This document shows positions 53,416-64,000 of a stretch of 64,000 nt of DNA, piece after piece. The first letter of the stretch is position 1, and every line of letters starts with the position of its first letter. Both the position numbers and the translations under genes were made by a program. Source of the stretch: Bryum argenteum (taxonomy: Eukaryota; Streptophyta; Bryopsida; Bryales; Bryaceae); contig CM073325.1 of assembly GCA_037043015.1 (NCBI GenBank), positions 11,945,001 through 12,009,000 on the forward strand. Direction: 5' to 3'. Below the pieces are notes generated by a model. The model was given only the letters and a program-made list of their open reading frames with translations. It did not search any database and was not told where the DNA came from.

Positions 53416-53829
53416 CTACCACGTCAAGAGATTCTAAATCACTCATAACTATCATGTACGAACATCTTCGAACTTTTATGTCCCGATCATGTGGATCTCC
53501 AACATGAACCTCACACATTCGATACATGCAACTAAAACGAAGATACTCAAATCTAGTAGTCATGAACAAGCACACAAACTGAAGAGTAGAGCATGACTTG
53601 CACAGCACTCATGCTAAAAAGCACAACTTGAACAACACTCATTTCCTGTGCCCATAATCATGGGCTTTTGTTCTGTCTAATTTTTATGCGTTTTGAGAAA
53701 ATCACGGAACACAGTCTATCAGTCTATGAAGAGAACGCCAAAGTTCTCCACTTACTCCTATACAAAATCCATAACGCAATGGAAACAACCCTGAATTCAG
53801 CTAACCCCCACAAATTCTACAAAAGGAAG

Positions 53830-54991
53830 CTAAGTTCTTGGAGTATTATCAGCAGCCGGCGGAATAGCTGCATTAGAAGGACCAGGTGGTGGTGGAAGTA
53901 GAGTACTGCCAGGAGGACTGAACCAACCCATATTGATAGCCAAATCTTCCACAGGCACTTTCGCCACATCGTGTCGCACTCCCATGTCGGTTGCATACCT
54001 GCTAAAACAATACACACCTGCACCAATGGATAAAAATTTAGTCAGAAATCCACTGACTCTGAAATATTTGCATAGTAGCAATGAATTACGTTCAAGCAAG
54101 AGGATTCTTGGTAAAGAGAACTCTGAAATGTCTGCATAGTATCACTGGATTACGTAAGAGCGAGATTCTCTCTCATTAAAAAGCTCTGAAATATTTGCAT
54201 AGTATCACTGAAATACGTTAAAGCAAGAGCTTTTCTTGACAAAAGAGCTCTCAATGCTTGAATTCTATCACTGCAATACGTTAGAGCAAAAGGTATTTTT
54301 GGTTTAAAGCTCTGGAATGGCAACACTGACCTGCAGTAACGGCAGCGAACCCCCATGGGCTAGTCATCATGAACCGCAAGGGCGAAGACACCACAGCAGC
54401 AAATGGAGCACCGATGACAGAAGCAGCTTGTCCAGAGCGACCGATCATATTACGATCAATCACCAACAACCCCGTCTTGCAATAAATCGCGAAGTCTTCA
54501 CAGTTGTTATGAAAGATGTGGTACAGTCCAAAGCCATTGTTGAACAGATAGTTCGCACGATGGAGTACAAGCTCCTGAGGATCAGATTTCGCAAGAGTGC
54601 AAGTTCCACCGCGTGCTTTGGCAAAGAATGTAACTGGATCAACATCATACTCAAATCGGTAGAGTGGGCATCCGACCAGGAAGCAGTCGAGGCACGAGAG
54701 TACAACACCATTGCTTGTCCCTTCCATACCGCACTTTTCACACTTTGCAGTGGCGGAATCGGGTCTTGAGCTGATGAGTAGCACGTCGAGGACGGTCCCT
54801 GTGCCGAGCTCTTGGTCCCGACCTCGAGTGAAGTGGATTACTTTGTCGTCTCCTGCGTAGATTCCGTGATGAGCGTATGTGTATGCTGACCTCCAGGAAT
54901 AGACGTGGTCTCCCGGCTTCACTTCACTCTTGGCTATCCTGTTGGACAGGACGCCCATTATCATCTTGCCTGGTGCAAATGGCGCCTGCAT
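53830..54991 (-). CDS. LRAT/NC-domain protein (LEAD-SENSITIVE1-like), two exons
   Basis: Proteins of this family have the papain-like fold of lecithin:retinol acyltransferase and H-Rev107; their plant substrates are poorly known. Exon 1 (54331-54991) and exon 2 (53830-54017) join in phase to 282 residues. The domain starts near residue 23 ([20 protein letters not shown]), with a candidate catalytic His at 41 or 42 and a second at 53 (VIHFT). The nucleophile motif is [12 protein letters not shown], with Cys at 164. Between them is a CEKC and CLDC-x4-C cluster that could bind metal. The C-terminal exon is Pro-rich (LLPPPPGPS). I start at the first ATG; plant relatives usually start at MGVLSNR, which here is the ATG at 54958. 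The intron consists almost wholly of a tandem repeat. Confidence 0.87.
54057..54310. repeat. Four-copy ~63-bp tandem repeat filling an intron
   Basis: Units at about 54057-54120, 54121-54183, 54184-54248 and 54249-54310 share CTCTGAAAT-x-TTTGCATAGTA, CACTG and ATTACGT(T)-A-AGC. They take up most of the 313-bp intron of the LRAT gene (54018-54330). Confidence 0.85.
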
Positions 54992-56828
54992 GGCTGCTGC
55001 TGCTATTTCCTGTGCTTTTGGCACTCCTCGTCGTTTCAGGGCACGCACCCTGCTCTTGAAGAAATCCACTTTGGAAGCTTTTACTGCCTACTGGCAGGCA
55101 CTTCTCCTGTTATCTGTGCGTTGTGGCTGGCTGCATTCTTGCCCTAGAAACCTCGCATAGATACCTGCACGCACGTACAAGATGTGAGCTTCGGTACCAT
55201 GGCCTAGTTACAAAACATTCACCAACAAACACCCTGCGAGGAAAATTTATAGAATTTCATTATGCTAGAAACAAAGCAACCCTGAGAGCAAGCGTAGGAG
55301 AAGGTCTGTGTGACTTCCTACCGGAACTTAACGGTTCGGGGTGTGTGTAATGGCAGACGCATAGGGTTGCCGATACCTAAGGTACTCAATACGATCGTGA
55401 AAAATTCTAAAAAAGACGGCCGCTCAATAGGGACGCAAGTTGCTGAGCACGCACTCATAGTCTATGATAGCAGCTTGAGGTCAAGCGAGACTTCAAAGGA
55501 GACATCCTCATTACCGAATGAACCACAAAGAACAAATAGCAACTACTATCTAAACTGGAGAAAATGATTATCTTAAAACGTAACAGATTGCGTGCACACA
55601 ACCCCAGAAGTCAAACGGCTGACCTAAAAATCCAATCCTTGTCCTCTAAAAATTCTTAATCAACGCCAACAAGATGCAAGTAAGATACATTCAATTACAT
55701 TCTTCCGACGATCACAAGGCCATCGTCAGTATCCCCAGTATCTTCATACTAACCGATCGTAACGGCAACCACTCTATTGCATGCAGATAAAATAGCCACT
55801 CCTCAGAATTCCAATTTCTCGAGTTCCAAGACTAATTCCGAAAACCAAGAGAAACAGCCGGAATAACACAAATCACTCACAAGGCCAACTCCGACCACCA
55901 CAAATACGAGCCTCCTCATAAAAATCCAATCCTTGTCCTCTACTTACAAAATTATCACGCCGATGAAAATGGCTCCAAATGCTCCCAAGTTTTCTCCAAT
56001 TGTAAATGAACGCCTTTTAAACCGTATCAGAAAAAGCACAGCCCGCCTCACACATTACCCTCGATTCCTCCCCCGATCAGTATGGCAATCAATCTAATCA
56101 ATTTTCGAACATCAAGTAAAATTTGCACTTTTTAGATAGGGTTTTGTAAGAAATGCGGACCTGCTTGATCGCTGCGAGGTTGCACACCCTCGCGGACGAG
56201 AGCGGGGGCGCTCACATGGATGGTCGGTGATGAAGAATGTTGCAACACAAAAGTGAGGGGGAAAACAGAATGGGTAAGGGGAAAGAGAAGGTTAGAATGG
56301 GAATTTGGATTATGAAGGCGCTGCGAAGGGGGGATTGCTTTTCTCGAACGGCGAGGAGGTCGGTACTACTGTAGGTGGTCGGTAGCGTCAACGTGTAAAG
56401 GAGGTCGAGGTTGGGCGGTTCTGTTGTTCCCCACGCGATCCCTTTATTGGGAACTACGCGATTGGATGAATCATGCCCGTTTGGATGGATGAAATTTCTT
56501 TACACGTGTTGTTTGGCTTAGAGGTCACGCTGATTTGGATATTTGAGCCCCTTACTATAAGGAAGGTTTCAGGGGTTTATTCTTGAGGGGACTGAGCATA
56601 TTCCCGCTGAGAAGGGGATTACATAAGAGAAACCAGTACCCCTCTATTATCCACAAGGGGAAGGAGAAATTTGAATTCTTGGATATATAGTTTTTTCCGA
56701 CATTATCCTTCAAACATATCATACTGGACCTCCACATTGAATTTGAGCAAAGGATGTTTGATTCAATCCTGCTTTGGAACTTAGTAAATGTAGCTCATTA
56801 GTTGAAGTGAAATGTGTAACTACATTTA
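54992..56828. other. Upstream region of the LRAT gene
   Basis: No further gene is seen. The stretch probably holds the leader, with one or more non-coding exons, and the promoter. A GC-richer block near 56150-56420 could be the transcription start region. The frame upstream of the chosen start remains open to about 55069 without an ATG. Confidence 0.4.
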
Positions 56829-57378
56829 GGGTGCGTTTGGATACGTAAGAATCAAATATCGTGATAATTTCGGAACCTCCATTTTCACTTGTTATGGTGA
56901 TTTTCATGTATCATGATAATCACAATAGAGAGATGCGTTTGACAGCCACCCCACAACTCCCCTCGCCACCCCACAACTCCCCTCGCCACCCCACAACTCC
57001 CCTCGACATCATTGCTCCCCTTGACATCATTGGTGGGGCAAGGGCAAGGCCTCATTGGTGGGAGAGGCAAGGGGCTAAGAACTCCTCTAGACATCATTGG
57101 TGGGGCGACTAAGAACTCCTCTAGACATCATTGGTGGGGCGACTAAGAACTCCCCTTAAGAACTCCCCTCGACATCATTGGTGGGGCGACAAGAAGGCCT
57201 CATCGGCGGGAGAGGTAGGGGCTAAGATATTGAGGTTCATACCTCCATTCTTGATTTCTTATGAAAAACCATGATTTTGAGAATAACATGATAATAGTGT
57301 ACTCCCAAATGAGTGGTTGCTAGTGAATACCATGATTTCAAGAATATCATGATATCAAGGTGGTTGCCAAACACACCC
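56829..57378. mobile_element. PIF/Harbinger (Tourist)-type MITE
   Basis: The ends GGGTGCGTTTGG and CCAAACACACCC are inverted with one difference, and TTA flanks both sides (56826-56828 and 57379-57381). A 3-bp TTA/TAA target and GGG-starting ends are typical of PIF/Harbinger MITEs. At 550 bp it is long for the type because a minisatellite has grown inside. Confidence 0.75.
56945..57205. repeat. Minisatellite inside the MITE
   Basis: Three copies of CACCCCACAACTCCCCTCG-like units are followed by repeated GACATCATTGGTGGGG and AAGAACTCC(C/T)CT blocks. It is GC-richer than its surroundings. Confidence 0.8.
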
Positions 57379-57381
57379 TTA

Positions 57382-58422
57382 CTGATGTGTTGTATTTGAA
57401 AAGATATTGTGTTCACTAGCAATGGAGTGTGAAATTTTCAGGTGTTACTGGAGTGGACGGTCAATGGAGTGTGAATTTTTCAGGTGTTCCTTGAAATCAG
57501 TACAAAGACCTGTGGTTTGACATTGTGTATAGGCTTTGATTGGTCAGTAATATGTGACATAAAAATCGAAAGAGTTGAAGCATAAGATTACTACTCGTCT
57601 GTTAGTTGCAGATCCATAGTAAAGCAAAGAGAACAGCGATGCAACGGTACTATCCCTTCCGTTTAGTACGTACTGATGACGGTTCTCAGAGCTCCATTCT
57701 CAAGGCATGGCCTGGTGGAATCAAACCTCATATTCTTATATGAAAATGCATTCCTTCAACAAGTCAAAATAAGCAACGGCACACGCTCAGCTTAAAGGTC
57801 GAAATTAGCAACGGCAGACACTCAGCTTACAGATAGTACGTATCAACAGAGTTGGAAGGTATAAGATTGCTACTCGATTGCAAATCCATAGGAAAAAAGG
57901 TAAAGATCAACAATACGAGAGGACTTTCCAATCTTTGTAGTGCAGATTGAGAACTATTAATGCGCTGGGACAAAGCTCCAGACTTGAAGCATGAACTGGT
58001 AAATATTATTCCTCACTTCTTATGTAAATTGCATTCTCTCTAAAGGTCAAAGCTTTACTCCGCCACAAACTCGAACTTACGGATTGTTCATACCTACACT
58101 AAACAGCAACAAGGACCCGATCAGACCTCTGCCCAGCAGAGATCCGATCAGGAGATCCATGGTGGAGCAGAGAGAAATGATACAAGAAAACTCTCCATTT
58201 CTTAGAGTGCAGATTAAATAGGGTTACGGCATGGACAAGTGAAACAAACGGTCCTCCTCTTCTTATATGAATAAGAATACATTCTTTCTAAAGGTCAAAA
58301 TTTGCAACGCCATGACTCATCTTACAAATTGTACATACCTACAAACCAGCATGTCATTTGACCAGCTTTAACCAGCAGAGATTTGATCAAGCCATGCCCA
58401 GCAGGCGATCCATCCAAGAGAT
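57382..58422. repeat. Diverged tandem repeats downstream of the glycosyltransferase-like gene
   Basis: Three related units of about 240-280 bp can be followed by their shared blocks: CTTATATGAAAATGCATTCC near 57736, a weaker copy near 58018 and CTTATATGAATAAGAATACA near 58261. Each is followed by AAAGGTCAAA-type and GCAACGGC/GCAACGCC-type blocks. GCATAAGATTACTACTCG near 57580 matches GTATAAGATTGCTACTCG near 57860. A short direct repeat (CAATGGAGTGTGAA) also lies at about 57420 and 57463. Confidence 0.65.
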
Positions 58423-59801
58423 TCAAGACGGCTTGCGGGGGACGGAGCAGATCTCCATTGGGGAAGGAGCATCCCAAGACTGCCACTGCTTCTGGAACTC
58501 TTCCAGATCGCGAATGCAATCAGCAACGGACCTGGTGGTGACATTCCTGTCCATCTGCTCCCCGGAGTGCTTCTCGTACACTTCCGGCCAGTGGGCCTCC
58601 CAGTCACCGCGCGCATCACAGAGCTCAGCGCCTTCAATGCGGCCGGGGTAGCCCCAGCCTTTCCCGAGTTTGGACAAGATGTCCTGAGCCCAATTTCCCG
58701 TGGCCTTCGGCGTACATGGCCTGCACTTGGCCCCATTCAAGGCACCTGAAGTCGAGAGCGACATCACAGGCACGCCGTAGTACTCCGGCGGCCAAGCATA
58801 CTTCCGATACGTCAAGATACAAAACGGGAACCGGCTGGCATGATACACCACTTTCGAATACTGCAACTGCGCTTTGAACGCCGTCTCAGAGTTTAAATTT
58901 CGACCTCCGTGCTTGTGCAGCAACGGCAACAAACTCAGCCTCGACAACGCCACCTTTGAGGTTGCTACATCTCCTATACCTAACCTGTCATTGAGACCAC
59001 CGTAGTGGGAGCCATCGGGAATGTAATACACAGAGGAGTTGAAAGTCTCTACGGGTGGCAGTGGCCCGTTCCAATACCCGTCCACCCTCGTGCGCACAAT
59101 CCACTCATAGCTGACATTATGCTCCTTCTCGTGCTCATGAATCATGTCCAAACATCCTTCAACCAAATTGAAGTACTGCAGAAGACCCTGCACATACAAC
59201 AAAAAATTCAGGAAAAAAAACCATTGAAACAAAATCCTTAGGGTTTCGAGCAAGCAGAGGCCTAACCTGAATTCCATTCGGAGAATTCGCGCCCGTGAGA
59301 ACTTCCCGCTGCAACCAGCTTTCCGGGAGCGCCTTCGGGTGAAAGATCCGGGCACGGGCGAGCCCCGAGGCGCCACTCAGAATCGTGAACTTGTGAGAGT
59401 CTTTATCAAGAGGCGAGTGGAGGAACACATCAGTGTTGTTACTCAACACGTACTTCTTCAAAGTCTTCCCGGTCAGCTCAAACGCTCGCGCCGCGCCAAC
59501 AAGACACACCGCCACGCGTGGCCGCCTCGGAATCTAATCAGTCAAAAGGAGAATCAAGCCTCCGCACACAAAAAAACCCTAAACACAGACAGAAACATCG
59601 GACATATCTCACCTCGGAATTGTCAGATTCAGCAGGTGCAGGGGCGGATGCGGGCGAGATCGGGTCCCGAATCGGATACCAGGATCGCAACCTCGCGAAA
59701 GTCTCATCCGCGGGGAATTGGTATCCAACGAAGGCGATGATGCTAACGAGGAAAGCCAGAGTTGCAATCCGGCCTGCTCGGGACACAATGACTGTCATCA
59801 T
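58423..59801 (-). CDS. Putative plant glycosyltransferase (DUF7796-like), three exons
   Basis: Exons 59613-59801, 59267-59533 and 58423-59187 join in phase 0 to 406 residues. One membrane anchor lies at about residues 9-27, so this looks like a type II endomembrane protein. The lumenal part begins with RRPRVAVCLVGAARAFELTG and contains [33 protein letters not shown], an aspartate motif VRTRVDGYW, LNDRLGIGD and PPEYYGVP. These blocks match plant proteins annotated as transferring glycosyl groups (family recalled, not searched). Donor and acceptor are unknown. The C-terminal 60 residues (SVADCIRDLEEFQKQW onward) look helical. The start is the first of two adjacent ATG codons. Confidence 0.82.
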
Positions 59802-61773
59802 CTCTTCGAAACCGCAACCCCATCGGGGTCACAAATCACTACAAAAGAGCATCAGTCTGAGCGATTGTTTGAATCCTGCTCACGAACTGAATCCGGACGC
59901 CGGGATTCCGCAACAATTGAAGGTTTGATTTTGAGAGAGACAACTGACAGAGAAGTGGAGGATTGCGACGATCGAGTCAGTCTCCATTGTTAAGCTGAAC
60001 CGTCCGGCGGTCGTTGCTTCCGGTCATGGACGATCGTTGGTTAAGCATCGTTCGTTTAATAATGCAGCTGATTGTTCGCCTGCGGCATTAGTGCTTTTCC
60101 CAATATGGTGGGTCATGCTGCCCGCATTTCTGACCGACGAACGAAATATCACACAATCAAACATATTTGAAGTAATCCGGAATACATTGAATCTACAGTT
60201 TACTGTTGGGTTTACTATTTCCTTTTTTCCCCTATCAATTAATGTATTATTAGTTGGAAATTCCACCTGAACCAAAGCAGGAGGCATACCTGGAGAAATT
60301 ACTGTGGGTTTTAATTAATGGTCCACTTAAAAGGATTCTGTTTAATCTCAACAGTGTCAAAGTTTTCTGTAAAAGGTCGTGTGGTAAAATAAATTATCTC
60401 AAGGAGATCTTAAGGTGATATGAACGAGGTAAAAGGATATGAATAAGATTGAGGAAGATGATGAGGATAGAGATTAATAAGTTCAAGTCAAAGGTTACTT
60501 CTCTGCAGTCAGAGGTAGCCTTTTGTATTTTTTCTCAGCAGTAAAGGATCCTCTTCGTTTGTGTCAAAAAAGGGGAAAACAATTTTACTTTTACTTCATT
60601 AAGGGCCCACCACACCTGGCAATACACTAAATAGGTAGATTAGTGTTAGATACACTAATTTATATAAACATGTTATAAGTTTTTACTATTAGTAAATAGT
60701 TTTACCCTCTACATTGGTCAAGATGGGGATCTTTACATAGTATGGGAATTGATACTCTTGGTAAATTTTTTTTACCAACAGTAAAAACTTACAGCATTTT
60801 CAAATCTTATAAAAATCTAACATTGATCTACCTATTTAGTGTAGTTAATATTCAGTAACGAAGGGTAAGATTGCAGTCTGGAATTAGCGTCTTTGATTTC
60901 ACACTGGCAATGGTGAGCAATACTAATTCCGTATTATACGGACACTATATACGGAGTGTGTGTTCACATACAAGGGATCTTATTGGTAATGTAGGCAACA
61001 TGTCACATAAGCACTCATCTACTTTGACCCACAGTCACACCCGAGTACTTTGATGTTTGGGGGTCTTATGTATCAGTAGCCGTCTCTGCGCTCCATCTCT
61101 CCCTTGATGCACTTGATATTGTTTCTCTTGGTTTGCACTCGCTTGTTTTATTTTGTCGCTCGTTTTGTTTAGTGTCTTGTTTGCTTTTGCGGGGGGCTAG
61201 TTGTGCATATTCACTTCTGTGTTAATTCAAGCAAGAGTTTAATGGGAATCGGAAGGAGAGCATCTTGTTAATTTTGGAGGCACCCCTTCTTGGCGATGTT
61301 TTATGCTCTTGTCCTAAGTGGAGATCGGTCTTCACGGTTGCGTCCACACCATTGCAATCCACAACTGCTGACGTCTTCAAGTACCTCTCCCCCTTTTCTG
61401 TGCTTCTACGATTCAATTATGCATGTTTACAAATGCTCTTGCTTTGATTTCAGAATTTTTTGCACTGTCTCTCGCTACGTCGGTAATCTGAACTTTGTGA
61501 AATTGAGAAACTACTAAAGAGTCTAAATGGATTTATAATCTCGGAGTTGCGGCTTGGAGTATTTCCGGTCCTCGATTTCGCGTCGCCAAAGGTATGCACT
61601 CCTCACTCGGTTGGGTTTTCTTTTTTTGGTGTTAATTCAAAGAATAGATTTTATGCAATGAGTTTTAGGGTTTCATGCACAGTGACATATGTGTCCAGTG
61701 CTTTTCGTATGATCTCCCCGTTGTTTTAACGCGTGCCTGTCGTTTAGTTTTGTATAGAACTCCTTTCTCGTGA
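59802..61773. other. Intergenic DNA
   Basis: The first ~250 bp are the probable leader and promoter of the minus-strand gene. The rest is AT-rich. Segments near 60655-60715 and 60770-60830 contain similar words in opposite orientation (AGTTTTTACT / AGTAAAAACT, CTACCTATTTAGTG / ACTAAATAGGTAG), so a worn MITE of about 220 bp (60627-60843) is likely. A pyrimidine-rich stretch near 61.08-61.45 kb precedes the transposase relic. Confidence 0.45.
60627..60843. mobile_element. Worn inverted-repeat element
   Basis: CACTAAATAGGTAGATTAGTGTTAGAT on the left is mirrored by ATCTAACATTGATCTACCTATTTAGTG on the right, with matching inner blocks (AGTTTTTACT and AGTAAAAACT, GTTTTACC and GGTAAA). The outer CACTA ends suggest a CACTA-like MITE, but the flanking duplication is not clear. 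Confidence 0.5.
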
Positions 61774-63170
61774 TTGGAAGTGCCCTCGGCTGTGTCAAGT
61801 GTTTCCATGGATTCTTTGGGAATGCCCATGAATGTTGTAACGTTCACTATTTGGGTGATGCTACTCATTCATAACAATACCAAGGGTCCCGCACTTCTCC
61901 AATACTCGGAAGTAGACGATGATGAGTATAGTACATTAGAAGCCCTTGCTCAGAATGTGGACGAAGGACTACTAGACGCAGAAAATGAGATCACTGCTAC
62001 CTTGCACCACTTTCGCTTATGCTTGGTCTGCAATTTTCTGGACGAGGACTTGGGCTTCTGGGTGAAACCTCGAAGCACTACGTGGTTTTCTCGTTTTTTA
62101 CAGGAGCAGTATGATAACCAACGGTGGATTGAGATGTTCATGATGACTAAAGTTGATGTTCTATGACTTTTCGAGGTTTTGAGACCGCATGTGTAGCAGG
62201 AGAACACGAAATACAAACTCGCCTTACTGGTGCTTATCAGGGTTGCATGCACTTTGTTCAAACTTGCGCATGGGGCCAACCTCACACTTTGTAGCGAAAT
62301 GTTTGCAATTGGTAGAAACACTGTCTCTGTTGTTTTGAGAAATGTTGTCCACCCTATTAACAACACTTTCCGGTATGAAATCATGTGGGCCAGTGGTGAG
62401 CGTGTGCGTGAAACGGAAGAAAAATTCTATCAGCTATGTAGTCTTCCATGGATTTTTGGAGCCATTGATGGGACTCATGTGTCCATTTCGAAGCCTACCC
62501 TTGGACCAGTTGATTACTACTACTTTAAAAGTGGGATTATACCATAAATTTTCAGGCAGTTGTTGACAGTGGAAAAAGATTTATTGATTTGTACGTAGGT
62601 ATGCCGCGGTCGACAAATGATGCTCGGATGCTGCGTCGTTCTTCGTTGTTCAACCTCGCATCTTAGCATAGTATTCTTGCTCCGAAAAATGGAGTTGATT
62701 GATTCTCTCCCTACCTGATCGAGGACCTTGGATATCCTTTGCTTCCCTGGTTGATGGTTCTTCACTAGACGCCTCCCTAACTGTATGTGTCTGAGGCACT
62801 CTTCAACAGGAGGTTGCGTCACGGCAGATGCGTTGTAGAGAACGCTTTCATGATTTTAAAACAATCCTTTCAAGAACTTCTCTTCAAGTTGGATTTACAT
62901 GTCACTTTCATGCGTGACGTGGTCTTACGTTGCGCTATTCTCCATGACATCCTACTGAGCCAGAGTCATGAGGAGGTCGAAAATCTGTCGGATGTGTTGC
63001 GAAATAAAGGTATGAATGGTACTCTTGTTGATGATGAAGAAGGAGTCGGGGACGGACCCAACGCTGTGCACAACCACATTCCAACAGCGGCAGCAAGCTT
63101 GAAGCGACAGGAACTCGGAGTATCTGTCTATACAAAGGTCTGGCCCTTGAGGCGATCAGGTATGTCCTAA
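61774..63170 (+). pseudogene. Decayed PIF/Harbinger transposase (HARBI1-like)
   Basis: The order of blocks is that of HARBI1-type DDE nucleases. FWVKPRSTTWFSRFLQEQYD lies near 62.06 kb and RVACTLFKLAHGANL near 62.25 kb. GAIDGTHVSISKP near 62.47 kb holds the first catalytic Asp. VGMPRSTNDARML near 62.6 kb holds the second. ALFNRRLRHGRCVVENAF near 62.8-62.85 kb holds the Glu. The three catalytic residues are present, but the frame is lost by a stop at 62164-62166, another at about 62196, a frame change after YYYFKSG near 62535 and at least one more between 62665 and 62790. An upstream exon is possible. No terminal repeats were found around it. It could mobilise PIF-type MITEs only from an intact relative elsewhere. 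Confidence 0.8.
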
Positions 63171-64000
63171 CTTGTTTGTAGATTGTGAAAGTTATGGTGT
63201 CTTTTAAGTGTGTAATAGTAGTTTCAAAATCCACAATCACTCGTATCCTCATTTGGAAGATTAAAAATATAAAAGATGTTTCAATTTCACTGCATGATAA
63301 ATAGGACTAAACTTGAAACAAGTATGATTTCACATTACTTGTACAGTTAACATGAAAAGTCTCTTCTTCTTCTTCTTCTTTTTTTTTTTACATTCCAAGA
63401 TGAAACAAAGAACTGAATGCAATGAGACATAATCCGAAACTAATCCCAAAGGTCCTGACTCGTTTTTCACATGCTAAAGCGAGGCTGAAGGGAGAAGGTG
63501 GGAACAAGGGGAAGGGTGGTTTGGAGATGGCGGATTGGAGGTACTCAGGTTGGAACGAGATCTGCAGAGATGTTCAAGGTGTACTAAAAGTTGACTAGAC
63601 CTGCACCTAGTCTTCGGCTTCATTGCAACAGTAGAGGTGGTAGTTACACTCACATGTCATTAGCATTGTCATTCATATGATGCTCATGTTCCTTGCTTTG
63701 TTCTGCCTATGTTGTGGGGACTATACCTCGAACTGTAGATGTGACCTGACTTGTAGGAATAGTGGCATTATTGGCGTGTGCAGCCCCAGTTGTAGGGAAA
63801 CCATAGCCTCACAAAAATACAAAATCCATTTGGCCAGGGTGTAAGGGGGTGCTTGATCCCGGATAGTTCTGGTGGCCGGTTTCACTGGCTGGTCCATGTC
63901 CTCTCTCGCTTGACATGCTCAAGCCTTTACTTAACACATTTGAAAATTTTGTCGAACAATTCACCATCTCTCCATGCTTCAGTATGGCCAATCTGACATT
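63171..64000. other. Intergenic DNA
   Basis: No gene is seen. A (CTT)n run followed by T lies at about 63359-63389. A short minus-strand frame at 63809-63991 has no recognisable content. Confidence 0.5.

Larger units (their letters stand above)
50899..53829. other. Intergenic DNA with a long hairpin and short repeats
   Basis: No gene was recognised. A hairpin-forming stretch lies at 52150-52261. A local repeat block lies at 53265-53415. The part next to 53.8 kb is probably the 3' untranslated region of the LRAT gene. Confidence 0.5.

Noticed and set aside
54317-54769. 150-codon plus-strand frame
   Set aside because: It is antisense to the LRAT exon, which has clear catalytic motifs.

Overview
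This window looks like nuclear DNA of a land plant. The genes have many short exons with GT-AG introns, and the families are plant ones: an NRT1/PTR transporter, a TIP1-type ankyrin-DHHC acyltransferase, an LRAT/NC-domain protein, a plant glycosyltransferase and a plant SND3/PHO88. The AT-rich gaps are full of plant-style mobile elements. A seedless plant, perhaps a bryophyte, is my guess from the HARBI1-like transposase type and the overall texture; this part is inference.

Layout. 1-2.2 kb: Helitron-type 3' ends and a three-copy tandem repeat. 2.7-5.8 kb (+): a nine-exon bromodomain protein. 6-17.7 kb: AT-rich DNA with the first copy of a short retroposon, then a decayed coding element of unknown family that was split by a later Ty1/copia fossil. 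20.6-23.6 kb (+): a ten-exon Golgi-type glycosyltransferase. 25.6-27.6 kb (+): five-exon SND3/PHO88. 28.0-29.8 kb: a second retroposon copy and a 935-bp element with Tc1/mariner-type ends. 30.2-35.2 kb (-): the fourteen-exon TIP1-like S-acyltransferase. 36.6-40.5 kb: a second Ty1/copia fossil carrying two small inverted-repeat elements. 41.1-43.6 kb (-): the NRT1/PTR transporter. 43.6-48.6 kb: no gene seen. 48.6-50.65 kb (-): a two-exon gene of unknown function, with a third retroposon copy and a ~330-bp GATA array in its intron and a CACTA-type MITE just upstream. 53.8-55.0 kb (-): LRAT/NC-domain protein. 56.8-57.4 kb: a PIF/Harbinger-type MITE with a minisatellite inside. 58.4-59.8 kb (-): a putative glycosyltransferase. 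61.8-63.2 kb (+): a decayed HARBI1-like transposase.

The most original signal is a family of three short retroposons (7704-7868, 28050-28260, 49069-49717 on the minus strand). Each has its own ~13-bp target-site duplication and a (TCTA)n tail. They share a core whose closing stem is always 87 nt across and keeps its pairing through compensatory changes. The longest copy starts at a tRNA-like B box. This fits a tRNA-related SINE with a conserved structured RNA domain. The host genes do not form one pathway; several act at ER/Golgi membranes (PHO88, acyltransferase, glycosyltransferases), but that is probably chance neighbourhood. All exon boundaries were read by eye from frame continuity and GT/AG signals.
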